Positions 8,857 through 17,944 of a stretch of 64,000 nucleotides of DNA are shown one piece after another (position 1 is the first letter of the stretch; the number at the start of each line of letters is the position of its first letter). This DNA is from Clostridia bacterium (GTDB taxonomy: Bacteria > Bacillota > Clostridia > Oscillospirales > Acutalibacteraceae), in the NCBI GenBank assembly GCA_900768075.1, contig CAAGBN010000068.1, forward strand, positions 12,235 to 76,234, written 5' to 3'. Under the pieces are notes generated by a model. That model worked only from the letters and a program-made list of their open reading frames with translations, searched no databases and was not told where the DNA came from. Both the position numbers and the translations under genes were made by a program.

Positions 8857-9321
8857 TTATTTTTTAGGGTAGATGAGCTTATCAGCTGTCCAGCCGAAGA
8901 GTACCTCATACATTTTTGCAGCCTCTTCCTTTGCACCCTTAAGGTCGTGGTCACGGTAGTTGCCGCATTCCTCAGCTGATACACCGGGAATTTCGCCCTC
9001 AAATTCAGCGCAGAACTTAAGTGCTGAGCGAGTCAGTGCAATAGCGCCTGCCTTTGAAAGAGTATCAAGAGTGATGAAGTAGAAGCCTGTTCTGCAGCCC
9101 ATAGGACCGAAATAAACGATTTTATCTGCAACGTCGCTGTTTCTTACAAAGGTTGCAAAAAGATGCTCAAGGGTGTGAATTGCGCCGTTTGACATAACAT
9201 CCTCGACGTTGGGACGTCTTGTTCTTATGTCATAGGTAACAGTATTGGCATCTGTACGTGAGAGATACATACCCTTGGGAAGAATTGTGTGGTCGATTGT
9301 AAAGCTTGCAATTTTTTTCAT
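8857..9321 (-). CDS. luxS: S-ribosylhomocysteine lyase
   Basis: About 154 residues. LuxS cleaves S-ribosylhomocysteine to homocysteine and DPD, the precursor of autoinducer-2, completing detoxification of S-adenosylhomocysteine. Metal ligands are visible in HTLEHLFATF (HxxEH) and in ECGNYRDHDL; the catalytic Cys is in GPMGCRTGFY. Two Met codons two apart are possible starts. The downstream one (MKKIASF) agrees with the usual family N-terminus and has better spacing to GGAAA. It sits 17 nt after recG. No Pfs nucleosidase is adjacent. Confidence 0.95.
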   Translation of the reverse strand: MKKIASFTIDHTILPKGMYLSRTDANTVTYDIRTRRPNVEDVMSNGAIHTLEHLFATFVRNSDVADKIVYFGPMGCRTGFYFITLDTLSKAGAIALTRSALKFCAEFEGEIPGVSAEECGNYRDHDLKGAKEEAAKMYEVLFGWTADKLIYPKK

Positions 9322-9337
9322 AATCATATTTCCTTTC

Positions 9338-11380
9338 TCAGTTGAAGCTGAGTTTGCTTTCAGCTTGCTTTATAAGTAAATTTTTAGTTGCTGTTTTAAG
9401 TCCCTTGTTTTCATCCTTTGAGAGGGTAGGGTCTTCGGCTAAGATTTTCTTTGCTGCTGCATGTGTCTGACGGACAGTATCCATATTTTCCGTAAAGGAT
9501 GCGATTTTCATTTCAGGTAGACCGTGCTGACGTGAGCCGAAAAATTCACCGGGACCTCGCAATTCAAGGTCTCTGTCTGCTATGGTGAAGCCGTTGTTGG
9601 TTTTGCACATAATTTCAAGTCTCGCCTTAGCGGTTTCACCTTTGGCATCACTTACAAGTATACAGTAAGATTTATCCTTGCCTCTGCCGACTCGGCCACG
9701 AAGCTGATGAAGCTGTGACAGACCGAAGCGCTCGGCGTTTTCTATAACCATAACAGTTGAGTTGGGTACATCAACCCCCACTTCAATAACAGTGGTGGAG
9801 ACAAGAAGCTGAATATCTCCCGACTGAAAGCCTGACATAATTTTATCCTTTTCCTTGGCTTTCATTTTGCCGTGAAGAAGACCTACCTTGTATTCTTTGA
9901 ACTCTTTTTTTGCAAGAGCTTCAGCGTGCTGTACAGCCGAAGCTATATCGTTTTCATTTTCCTCTACGGCAGGGCATACGATATATGCCTGATTGCCCGA
10001 GTCAAGATTTTTCTTTATAAAGCCGTACATTCTCTCACGGTAGGATGAGTCAACGGCAAAGGTGGAAATCTTCTGTCTGCCCTTTGGAAGCTCGTCTATA
10101 ACGGACACATCAAGGTCACCGTAGATGATAAGTGAAAGAGTACGGGGGATGGGAGTTGCACTCATAACGAGAGTGTGAGGATTGTTGCCCTTGCCTGTGA
10201 GGGTGCCTCGCTGACGCACACCGAAGCGGTGCTGTTCATCAGTGACAACAAGCCCGAGGTTGTGAAATTCGGTGTTGTCTGTCAGCAGAGCGTGAGTGCC
10301 GACAATATAGTCAATCTCACCGTTTTTCAGTCTTTCCTTGATATCTGCTTTCTTTTTTGCTGATACCGAGCCTGTGAGAAGCTCGCAGGTGATATGGGGG
10401 TCGGTAATGAGATTGCTGAGAGTCTTATAGTGCTGCTGAGCCAAGATTTCTGTGGGAGCCATAAGGACACTCTGCATATTGTTTTTTGCGGCAGAGTACA
10501 TAAGAGATGCGGCAACTACAGTTTTACCGCTGCCAACATCACCCTGAACGAGTCTGTTCATAGGCACACTGCACTTCATATCAGCGATGCACTCACTGAT
10601 AACTCTTGTCTGAGCATTGGTCAGAGTAAAGGGGAGAGTCTTTATGAAATCCTCGGAATAATCCTTTTTCAGCGAAAGGCTTGTCCTGCCCTTGTTTCTG
10701 CTTTTAAGGCGAAGCATAGCAGTCTGAAAAATCAGAAGCTCCTCGAAAATAAGACTCTTCTTTGATATTTCAAGGTCATTTTTGCTCTTTGGGAAGTGGA
10801 TATTTCTAAGGGCAAAATTCTTATGAGCCAGTGAATACTCACTTCTGATTTTTTCGGGTATGGGTAAAGGAATATCCTCTTTCAGATAAGCCTCGAGAGC
10901 ATTTTCCATTATTTTGCAGAGAATCTTTGAGGTGATACCTGCTGTCAGAGGATAGACAGGCTTGAGGCCTGCCTCTTTATCATACGGCACAACAAGAGGG
11001 TTGCTCATTTCGAGATTGCCTGTATTGGCTGTGACCTTGCCGTAGAAGATATATTCTTCTCCCTGCTCGAGAGAGTCAGCGAGATATTTGCTGTTGAATA
11101 TATTTATACGTACTCCCGCCTTACCGTCGGTGACGGTGGTTTTATAGATAACCATACCTGTGCGGATTTTATTTTCTATGGGAGTATAGCCGACTATGGC
11201 ATTGAAAGCGTAAACATTGCCCGGTTTCATCTGAGATATAGGGGTCAGATCTGTGAAATCAAGATAAGTCCTCGGAAAAAAGTGCACAAGATCATAAAGA
11301 GAGAATATGCCGAGCTTTCTGAGAAGCTCCTCTCTCTTTTCGCCTATGCCTTTTATATATCTCAAAGGAATATCTGACAT
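9338..11380 (-). CDS. recG: ATP-dependent DNA helicase RecG
   Basis: 680 residues, normal length. RecG reverses stalled replication forks and moves branched DNA junctions. It has the N-terminal wedge OB domain (about 55-150), Walker A GDVGSGKT at 280-287, the DEQH box at 381-384 with RFGVRQR, and the C-terminal helicase half with TTVIEVGVDVPN, QLRGRVGRG and the family tail LELRGPGEFFGSRQHG. The start overlaps the stop of the preceding gene by one base (TGATG), indicating translational coupling. Confidence 0.97.
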   Translation of the reverse strand: MSDIPLRYIKGIGEKREELLRKLGIFSLYDLVHFFPRTYLDFTDLTPISQMKPGNVYAFNAIVGYTPIENKIRTGMVIYKTTVTDGKAGVRINIFNSKYLADSLEQGEEYIFYGKVTANTGNLEMSNPLVVPYDKEAGLKPVYPLTAGITSKILCKIMENALEAYLKEDIPLPIPEKIRSEYSLAHKNFALRNIHFPKSKNDLEISKKSLIFEELLIFQTAMLRLKSRNKGRTSLSLKKDYSEDFIKTLPFTLTNAQTRVISECIADMKCSVPMNRLVQGDVGSGKTVVAASLMYSAAKNNMQSVLMAPTEILAQQHYKTLSNLITDPHITCELLTGSVSAKKKADIKERLKNGEIDYIVGTHALLTDNTEFHNLGLVVTDEQHRFGVRQRGTLTGKGNNPHTLVMSATPIPRTLSLIIYGDLDVSVIDELPKGRQKISTFAVDSSYRERMYGFIKKNLDSGNQAYIVCPAVEENENDIASAVQHAEALAKKEFKEYKVGLLHGKMKAKEKDKIMSGFQSGDIQLLVSTTVIEVGVDVPNSTVMVIENAERFGLSQLHQLRGRVGRGKDKSYCILVSDAKGETAKARLEIMCKTNNGFTIADRDLELRGPGEFFGSRQHGLPEMKIASFTENMDTVRQTHAAAKKILAEDPTLSKDENKGLKTATKNLLIKQAESKLSFN

Positions 11381-12912
11381 CAGTTAATTACACTCCAGGA
11401 ATAAATATTGTTGAAAAGCTCATATTCGTTTACGGTGTCCTCATAGGTGAGCTCTCGTGAATAATAAGCCATACCCTCTCTGAAAAGAAGAGGAATAAAG
11501 GGCTTTTCTAAGTTGAAGACCTGTAAAAAGGTTGATATATCAATTTTGCCGCTGATGAAATCGGAATATGCCTTGACTACAGATGAGTCAGTGTCAATTC
11601 CGTAAGAGGCACTGCCGTCTTCTGAGAAGAAGGGTGAAAGACTCATATTAGGCGCAAGCTTTACTTCGCCCACATAAAGGTCAAAATCACCGTATCGCAG
11701 AGCGGTTATATATTCATTGTAGCTGACGGAGTTGACAGTGACATTGATACCGACATCCCTGAGAGAGCTTGCAATCATAGATGCAATTTTCTTTTTAGGT
11801 GCACTTTCCTCGTTGACGAGAAGAGTCAGCTCAATATAATCAAAGTTTTTACTTCTGTATTGGTTATTTGCATAAGCGAAGACATAGCCTGCCTCATCGA
11901 GAAGCTCACCTGCCTTAAGATGATTCTGCTCATAGATGACAGTGCTTTGCTCGCTGAGAATTTCCCATGAGGGGTTGAAGGGCACATCGCTGATAGAAGC
12001 AATACCGCTGTAAGCTGAGTCGGCAAGAGAAATCTTATTGATAGCATAAGCTATGGCTTCTTTTACCTTTTTTGCCTTAAGCTCCTTAGTGTCGGAGTTT
12101 ATGCCGAGATAAACCATATTGTTAAGGCTGACTCTTGCAGTGTTTGCTCTGATCTTGGTGTATTCGCCGTCACTCAGGTCGTCGAAGAAATAAGTCAGGT
12201 CGCCTGTCTGTAAAAGATAAAGCTCGCCTGCATCAGAGGTTATAGGCGAAAGGCTTATGCTGTGAGTTGCCATTTCTTCCTGTCTTGTTGAGATTTCGTT
12301 GGCGATAAGAGTGTATTTGCCGTTTTTCTTTGTCAGGGTGTATCTTCCGCTGCCTGTAGGTATATTGTTGTCTCCCGTGCCGTATTTGACAATGGGGAAG
12401 GTCAGACAGTTTACGGCAAAAATATCTTCATTGACAAGGTTGAAGGTCACACTGCCGACACCTGCCGCAGCAGATGAGAAATTCTGCAGTCTGCCTGCAT
12501 ATTGCTCGCTTTCCCTGGCAAGGTCAAAGGAATAAACAACGTCTGCAGGCTCGATAGTTGAGCCGTCCCAGAAAAGAGCCTCGGAGTCAATGGTGACAGT
12601 GAGCATTTTTCCGCTGTTGGTATAGGAAAGACCTATAAGAGGCTCAACGGCATAGGCTTCTGTCGGCAGGAAAAGACCGTCATAAACCAATGTCATAAGA
12701 TTTTTATTTGTGGGACTTGCTGTTTTATAGGGGTTAAGGGATTTGTTTTTATAGTAGCCCAGGCTTACCTTTCTTTCGGGTATGGGATTCTGAATTTCGG
12801 TAATTTCTTCGGTGGGGGCTGTTGTTGAAGTTTCGTCTTCTTTTTCACCGCAAGCTGAAAGGATACCGATAATTATTGCAAAGCATGCAAAAAGACATAT
12901 CAGCTTTTTCAT
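11380..12912 (-). CDS. Peptide-type ABC substrate-binding lipoprotein (SBP family 5)
   Basis: 510 residues. Lipoprotein signal with lipobox LSAC, Cys21, then a Glu/Thr-rich linker and a DppA/OppA-like fold (LTVTIDSEALFWDGSTIEPA, VVYSFDLA). Family members deliver oligopeptides or nickel complexes to an ABC permease. No permease or ATPase gene lies in this window, so this is an orphan binding protein in a DNA-repair/metabolic run. It starts 14 nt after ymdB and overlaps recG by one base. Confidence 0.85.
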   Translation of the reverse strand: MKKLICLFACFAIIIGILSACGEKEDETSTTAPTEEITEIQNPIPERKVSLGYYKNKSLNPYKTASPTNKNLMTLVYDGLFLPTEAYAVEPLIGLSYTNSGKMLTVTIDSEALFWDGSTIEPADVVYSFDLARESEQYAGRLQNFSSAAAGVGSVTFNLVNEDIFAVNCLTFPIVKYGTGDNNIPTGSGRYTLTKKNGKYTLIANEISTRQEEMATHSISLSPITSDAGELYLLQTGDLTYFFDDLSDGEYTKIRANTARVSLNNMVYLGINSDTKELKAKKVKEAIAYAINKISLADSAYSGIASISDVPFNPSWEILSEQSTVIYEQNHLKAGELLDEAGYVFAYANNQYRSKNFDYIELTLLVNEESAPKKKIASMIASSLRDVGINVTVNSVSYNEYITALRYGDFDLYVGEVKLAPNMSLSPFFSEDGSASYGIDTDSSVVKAYSDFISGKIDISTFLQVFNLEKPFIPLLFREGMAYYSRELTYEDTVNEYELFNNIYSWSVIN

Positions 12913-12926
12913 TTCAAAGCTCCTTT

Positions 12927-13700
12927 TTATTCAAATCGTACTGTTTCAGTGCCAAGGCACCTGCCACTTTTTTCGTCAATATTAAATATACAGCCGTTAA
13001 TCATACACTTGCCCTTTGCGTTGTCGAAACGGGCAGGCATATTTGTTCTGAATTTTTCGATAACTATATTCTTTTCAACACCGAGGACGCTGTCAATTGC
13101 ACCGCACATACCGATATCGGTGATGTAGCCTGTGCCACCCTCGAGTATTCTGTCGTCGTTTGTGAGTACGTGGGTGTGAGTGCCGAAAAGTGCTGACACT
13201 CTGCCGTCGAGGTAATAGGCAAGTGCCTGCTTTTCTGATGTTGCCTCAGCGTGAAAATCAACAAGTATAATTTTTGTCTTGCCCTCGAGCTCTTTCAGGG
13301 CTCTGTCTGCGGCATAAAAGGGGTTGTCCAGATTATCCATAAACATAGTACCCATCAGATTGATTATGCCGACGGTGTGCATACCCGTATCAATAAGGGC
13401 TACACCTCTGCCGGGATTGCTCGGGGAAAAGTTATAGGGTCTGATTATATATTCATTGTCATCGAGAAAGTCAAAGACTTCCTTTCGTCTGTAAACGTGA
13501 TTGCCTGTGGTGATAAAATCCACACCGCTTGTGAAAAGGTGCTCAGCGGAAAAAGGAGTGATACCGTTTCCGGCAGATGAGTTCTCACCGTTGGCAATGG
13601 TAAAATCAATACCCTTGAGCTTTTTGAATGCTGAAAGCTTTTTTCTTATAAATTCGCAGCCGCTGTCACTGACAACGTCGCCTAAAACAAGTATGTTCAT
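12927..13700 (-). CDS. ymdB: YmdB family metallophosphoesterase
   Basis: 257 residues, matching TIGR00282-type YmdB phosphodiesterases, which hydrolyse 2',3'-cyclic nucleotides in Bacillus and affect sporulation and biofilm choices. The di-metal site is visible: GDVV near 7, ANGENSSAGNGIT near 36-48, TGNHVY, VDFHAEATSEK and GTHTHV. In many Firmicutes ymdB follows rny; here it lies between a phosphatase gene and a binding protein, and rny is not in the window. Confidence 0.9.
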   Translation of the reverse strand: MNILVLGDVVSDSGCEFIRKKLSAFKKLKGIDFTIANGENSSAGNGITPFSAEHLFTSGVDFITTGNHVYRRKEVFDFLDDNEYIIRPYNFSPSNPGRGVALIDTGMHTVGIINLMGTMFMDNLDNPFYAADRALKELEGKTKIILVDFHAEATSEKQALAYYLDGRVSALFGTHTHVLTNDDRILEGGTGYITDIGMCGAIDSVLGVEKNIVIEKFRTNMPARFDNAKGKCMINGCIFNIDEKSGRCLGTETVRFE

Positions 13701-13728
13701 TTTGTATCTCTTTCTATCAGTTGTAAAA

Positions 13729-14436
13729 TCAATCGTATAAGTATTCGCTTACATCGAAGTCATCGTCATTGGGATAATAGTCCCAGCCGTCATAGTAGTT
13801 GCCCTTGGTTTCCTCAGAGTCAATTTCGGGGATTTCCTTGATTACCTCAAACTTGTGACCCTGCATCCATAAGAAGTGGCTGATTCTGATGGTGTATCCG
13901 CAACCCGGAGGTGTCATCCAATCGCTGACAGATGCTTCGGGTAAGCCGAAATTTGCAAGAATAGTTGAAATAACACCGCCGTGAGTGACAATGATAAGGT
14001 CTTTGGTGCCTGTCTTGATTACACCGTCAACTATCTTAACAAAGGATGAGCAGACTCTGTTTGCAAAGTCCTCGTTACTTTCACCGAAGGGAGGTCTTAC
14101 ACCGGGCTCGCCTCTGAGCCAGGGCTCAAAGTTAGGTTGCTTCTTGTGAAGCTCATCTGCTGTCTTACCCTCGAATTCACCGAAGTTATATTCTGTCAGT
14201 CCGTCAATAACTATAGGCTTAAGGTCAGGATAGAGAAGCTCTGCAGTTTCTTTGCAGCGAGTAAGAGGAGAAGTGAAAATAAACTGTCCCTCGGGATAAA
14301 TATATTCCTCTTTCATCTGCTTGAGCTGGTCCTTGCCGTCTTCACAAAGGGGAGTGTCGGTGATACCGCAGTAGACACCCTCAATATTATCCTTTGTTAC
14401 ACCGTGACGGATAAGATGTATTCTGTAAGTTTTCAT
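13729..14436 (-). CDS. Histidine phosphatase family protein
   Basis: 235 residues of the phosphoglycerate-mutase-like family. The catalytic RHGVTKDN is near the start (His at about 10), with YNFGEFEGKTADEL and the second catalytic His in VTHGGVIS. The first half resembles alpha-ribazole phosphatase (CobC/CobZ-like) and broad-specificity phosphatases; the acidic Tyr/Asp-rich tail (about 210-235) is not part of the fold. Substrate not assignable. First gene of the minus-strand run, divergent from addB. Confidence 0.85.
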   Translation of the reverse strand: MKTYRIHLIRHGVTKDNIEGVYCGITDTPLCEDGKDQLKQMKEEYIYPEGQFIFTSPLTRCKETAELLYPDLKPIVIDGLTEYNFGEFEGKTADELHKKQPNFEPWLRGEPGVRPPFGESNEDFANRVCSSFVKIVDGVIKTGTKDLIIVTHGGVISTILANFGLPEASVSDWMTPPGCGYTIRISHFLWMQGHKFEVIKEIPEIDSEETKGNYYDGWDYYPNDDDFDVSEYLYD

Positions 14437-14480
14437 ATGTAAAACCTCTGCTTTCAGGTAGTTTTATCTAATAATATAAT

Positions 14481-14509
14481 ATTATATAATAATCTTAATG
14501 GAAATTCAA
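14481..14509 (-). promoter_or_regulatory. Promoter of the phosphatase-ymdB-recG-luxS run
   Basis: On the minus strand TTGAAT (14509-14504), 17-bp spacer, TATAAT (14486-14481), placed 45 nt before the first ATG. Confidence 0.65.
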
Positions 14510-14517
14510 TCTAATAA

Positions 14518-14546
14518 TTGAAAAAAGAGAAAAAGTCAGTTATAAT
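14518..14546 (+). promoter_or_regulatory. Promoter of addBA
   Basis: TTGAAA (14518-14523), 17-bp spacer, TATAAT (14541-14546). It starts only 9 bp from the divergent promoter, so the two may interfere. Confidence 0.75.
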
Positions 14547-14578
14547 ATGAGAAGAAAAATATATTTCGGGAGAAAGCT

Positions 14579-17500
14579 ATGCTTAATTTTATCACAGGAG
14601 TCAAAAACAGCTCAAAAACCAAAAAAGCCCACGAGATACTCGGTAAGTGTGCTCTTGAGGGCAAAAAGACTATGCTTATAGTACCCAAGCAGTTTACCTT
14701 TGACACAGACCGAGGCATACTGCATCTTCTCGGACCCAAAGCGGCAAGTGAGATTGAGGTGCTTTCTTTTTCGCGTCTTTGTCACGTTGCAGTTAAAACC
14801 TACGGTGGTATAAAGACTCCCATAGCCAAAAGCGGTATGCGAGAGGTTTTTATGTCTGTGGCTATAGAAAGTGTCAGAGATTCCCTTAGGGTATTTGCCA
14901 AGCATAAAAACGAAATTGCTCTTGTGACGAAGCTTCTTGATGAGATTGACAGACTCAAAAACAGCGGTATTACTGCCGATGAGCTTGAAATGAAAGCTGA
15001 GCTTCTAAGTGATAATCTGCTTAAAGAAAAGCTTCTTGAAACAGCACTCGTATACCGAAGCTTTGATGCTATAGTCTCCCGAAGTCATTTTGACGATGCA
15101 GATATGCTGATGAAGGTTTATGAGATACTCAGAGATACTGACTTCTTTGAGGGTAAAACCATAGTCATCGACGGTTTTAAAAGCTTCACTGTGCCCGAAT
15201 ATAAGCTTATAGAGCTGATGATGAAAAAAGCAGACGATCTCTATATAACCCTTTGCAGTGATAATATTCTTGACACTAACGAGCTTAGTGCATTCAGCTG
15301 TGTAAATGCCACTGCAAGACGTCTCAGACTTATTGCAGGTAAGAATGGCTCAGAGGTGGGGCAGGTGATTTGCTGCAGCAGAGACGAATCTGCATTCACC
15401 GATGAAATGTATCATCTTCAGGAAAATATCTATAAAACAGCTCCCGATATTTTTGAGCAGGCAACTGACAAGGTTACCATTATAAAATCAGATAAGCTCG
15501 AAAATGAATGTGATGCCGTTGCAAGACAGATCAAAGCTCTTATCAGGTCTGATGAGTACCGCTGCCGTGATATTGCAGTGGTCTACAGACAGGATGAAAA
15601 GTACCGCAAGGCACTTGTGCGCTCAGTTAAAAAATATGACCTGCCCTTATTTGAAGATAAGCGTCAGCCCGTAGCGAGTCAGCCTCTTATCTGTTTTGTA
15701 AGAAATCTTCTTGCAGTATGCAGTGAGGGTTATAATTCAGACTATATTTTCAGGCTCATTAAAACGGGTCTTTTAGGTTATGGAGAAAAGGAAACTGCAG
15801 AGCTCGAAAACTATGTTTTTGTCTGGGATATCAAAGGCAAGCAGTGGCTCAGGGAATTCACTATGAATCCTGACGGCTTCGGCAGTGTACAAGGTGAAAA
15901 ACAGCAGGAAGCTCTCGGCAGAATCAACGCTGTAAGAAAAAGCGTAACTGACCTTATTACAGGTGTAAAAGAGAAAATTTCAGATTCAACAGGTGTGAAA
16001 ATTGCAGAGGCGCTCTACAGATTTTTGCGTCACAGCGGTGCTGACCAAAGACTCAAGGATTATGCTTTATTGCTTGAGGGTCAGGGCCTGAGCGACCTTG
16101 CCACAGAGCAGGAGCAGGTCTGGGATATTCTGATGGAAATTTTAGATGACCTTGCTCAGAGCTTGGGCGACAGACCTGTGAGCATAAAGCGTTTTGCTCA
16201 GCTGTTTGAGCTTGTAGTTGCTTCAAAAAGTCTCGGCAAATTGCCCGACGGCTTTGATGAGGTGAGCATTTGCAGTGCAGACAGAATGCTGACAAAATCA
16301 GCTAAGGTTGTCTTTTTAGTGGGTATGAATACGGGAGTCTTCCCTTTGCAGAGAGCTCAGGGAGGTATATTCTCGGGCTACGAAATAAAGAAGCTCGAAA
16401 AGGCAGAGCTTGAAATAGGCGACGACGTGAGAAAGCTTGCCCTGGAAGAAAGATTCATCAGCTATAATGCTCTTTCAAGCGCCACAGAAAGATTATATCT
16501 TTCATACAGCACAGGTGCTGACGGCGGTGAAATTCTCACAGAAAGTGAATGTGTAAGACAGATTGAAAGCATTTTTATAAACTGCAGATGTATCAATACA
16601 GTTTCTCAGGATATAAGTGAGCTTATAGAAAGTGAACAGTCAGCCTTTGAGCTTATGGCCAAAAGATGGAATCTTTCTGACGGCAGAACAAAGGCACTGA
16701 AAAAATACTTCTCCGATAAAAAAGAATATGAGGGCAGACTTTCTGCCATAGGCAGAGCAGCTTCTGATAAAGACTTCTCTATTGAGGATAAGGATGTTGC
16801 TATGTCGCTTTTCGGCAGAAATATATATCTTTCAGCATCCAAGCTTGAGGTTTACAGCAAGTGTCCCTTTATGTACTTCTGCCGTTACGGTCTTAATGCA
16901 AACCCGAGAGAGCGAGCTACTCTTGATGCGAGAATGGGCGGTAACGTTGTTCATCACGTGCTTGAAAAAGTGCTCTCTGAATATAAAAACAGAGAATTTC
17001 TACAGCTTAGTGAAGAAGAAATAGATGAGAGAATCAGATATCATCTCAATGACTATCTGCATCTTTATATGAGCGACGGCGAAAATATGTCTCTGAGATT
17101 TAAATATCTTTATTCGAGAATGTTCAAAATTCTCAAGCATCTTTTTGAAAGAATCATTCTTGAATTTGAAGACAGTGACTTTGAGCCCTGCGACTTTGAG
17201 CTTTCTGTTGACAGAGACAGTACCGTTAAGCCTTTCACAGTTGAGCTTTCTGACGGCAAGGTGGAGCTTAAGGGTAAAATTGACAGAGTTGATAAGCTTG
17301 ATAAAGACGGAAAAAGATATATCCGTATTGTTGACTATAAAACAGGCACAAAAACCTTTGAGCTCAGCGACGTATTTTACGGTATGAATATGCAGATGCT
17401 TCTTTATCTTGTCAGCATCTGGCGCGGAGGCAGTGAGTTTTATGAGAACATCACACCTGCAGGTATACTGTATTTTCCTGCTAACCTTGTGCACTGTGAT

Positions 17501-17944
17501 GTTGACAGAAACGAAAGCGAAGAATCAAAGGCTAAGAAGCTTCTTTCACGAGGCAAGATGAACGGTATGCTTGTCTTTGACGAGGAAAGCATCGAAGCTA
17601 TGGATAAATCAAAAAAGGCAGTCTTTTTACCTGTCAGCTTTGACAAGAAAACAGGTCAGGTAAAAGGCAAATTCATAACTCTCGGTCAGCTTCAGAAGCT
17701 TGGTGAGTTGATGGATTCCATAATTAAAGATATGGGTGAAAATCTCCATAAGGGTGTGGTAGGTGCAATGCCCTTATCGGGACCGAATTTTTCTGAAACC
17801 TGCAGCTGGTGCAGTTATAAAGACGTATGTCAGAAAGAAAAGCCCACGGCAAGATATGCTGAAAAGCTCAGCCACGATGATTGTATAAGAAAGCTTATGG
17901 GAGGTGAGGACAATGGCGAGAATCTGGACAAAGGCACAGAGTGA
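14579..17944 (+). CDS. addB: Helicase-exonuclease subunit AddB
   Basis: 1121 residues. With AddA it resects double-strand breaks for recombination. The N-terminal half is a UvrD-like helicase fold whose Walker A position reads GVKNSSKT (7-14), lacking the usual GSGK glycine. The C-terminal PD-(D/E)XK nuclease has GKIDRVD and RIVDYKTGTKTF. Four Cys for the Fe-S cluster are placed as in AddB: one in SKCPFMYFC and three in CSWCSYKDVC. GGGAGA precedes the ATG. The last 32 bp overlap addA. Confidence 0.93.
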   Translation: MLNFITGVKNSSKTKKAHEILGKCALEGKKTMLIVPKQFTFDTDRGILHLLGPKAASEIEVLSFSRLCHVAVKTYGGIKTPIAKSGMREVFMSVAIESVRDSLRVFAKHKNEIALVTKLLDEIDRLKNSGITADELEMKAELLSDNLLKEKLLETALVYRSFDAIVSRSHFDDADMLMKVYEILRDTDFFEGKTIVIDGFKSFTVPEYKLIELMMKKADDLYITLCSDNILDTNELSAFSCVNATARRLRLIAGKNGSEVGQVICCSRDESAFTDEMYHLQENIYKTAPDIFEQATDKVTIIKSDKLENECDAVARQIKALIRSDEYRCRDIAVVYRQDEKYRKALVRSVKKYDLPLFEDKRQPVASQPLICFVRNLLAVCSEGYNSDYIFRLIKTGLLGYGEKETAELENYVFVWDIKGKQWLREFTMNPDGFGSVQGEKQQEALGRINAVRKSVTDLITGVKEKISDSTGVKIAEALYRFLRHSGADQRLKDYALLLEGQGLSDLATEQEQVWDILMEILDDLAQSLGDRPVSIKRFAQLFELVVASKSLGKLPDGFDEVSICSADRMLTKSAKVVFLVGMNTGVFPLQRAQGGIFSGYEIKKLEKAELEIGDDVRKLALEERFISYNALSSATERLYLSYSTGADGGEILTESECVRQIESIFINCRCINTVSQDISELIESEQSAFELMAKRWNLSDGRTKALKKYFSDKKEYEGRLSAIGRAASDKDFSIEDKDVAMSLFGRNIYLSASKLEVYSKCPFMYFCRYGLNANPRERATLDARMGGNVVHHVLEKVLSEYKNREFLQLSEEEIDERIRYHLNDYLHLYMSDGENMSLRFKYLYSRMFKILKHLFERIILEFEDSDFEPCDFELSVDRDSTVKPFTVELSDGKVELKGKIDRVDKLDKDGKRYIRIVDYKTGTKTFELSDVFYGMNMQMLLYLVSIWRGGSEFYENITPAGILYFPANLVHCDVDRNESEESKAKKLLSRGKMNGMLVFDEESIEAMDKSKKAVFLPVSFDKKTGQVKGKFITLGQLQKLGELMDSIIKDMGENLHKGVVGAMPLSGPNFSETCSWCSYKDVCQKEKPTARYAEKLSHDDCIRKLMGGEDNGENLDKGTE

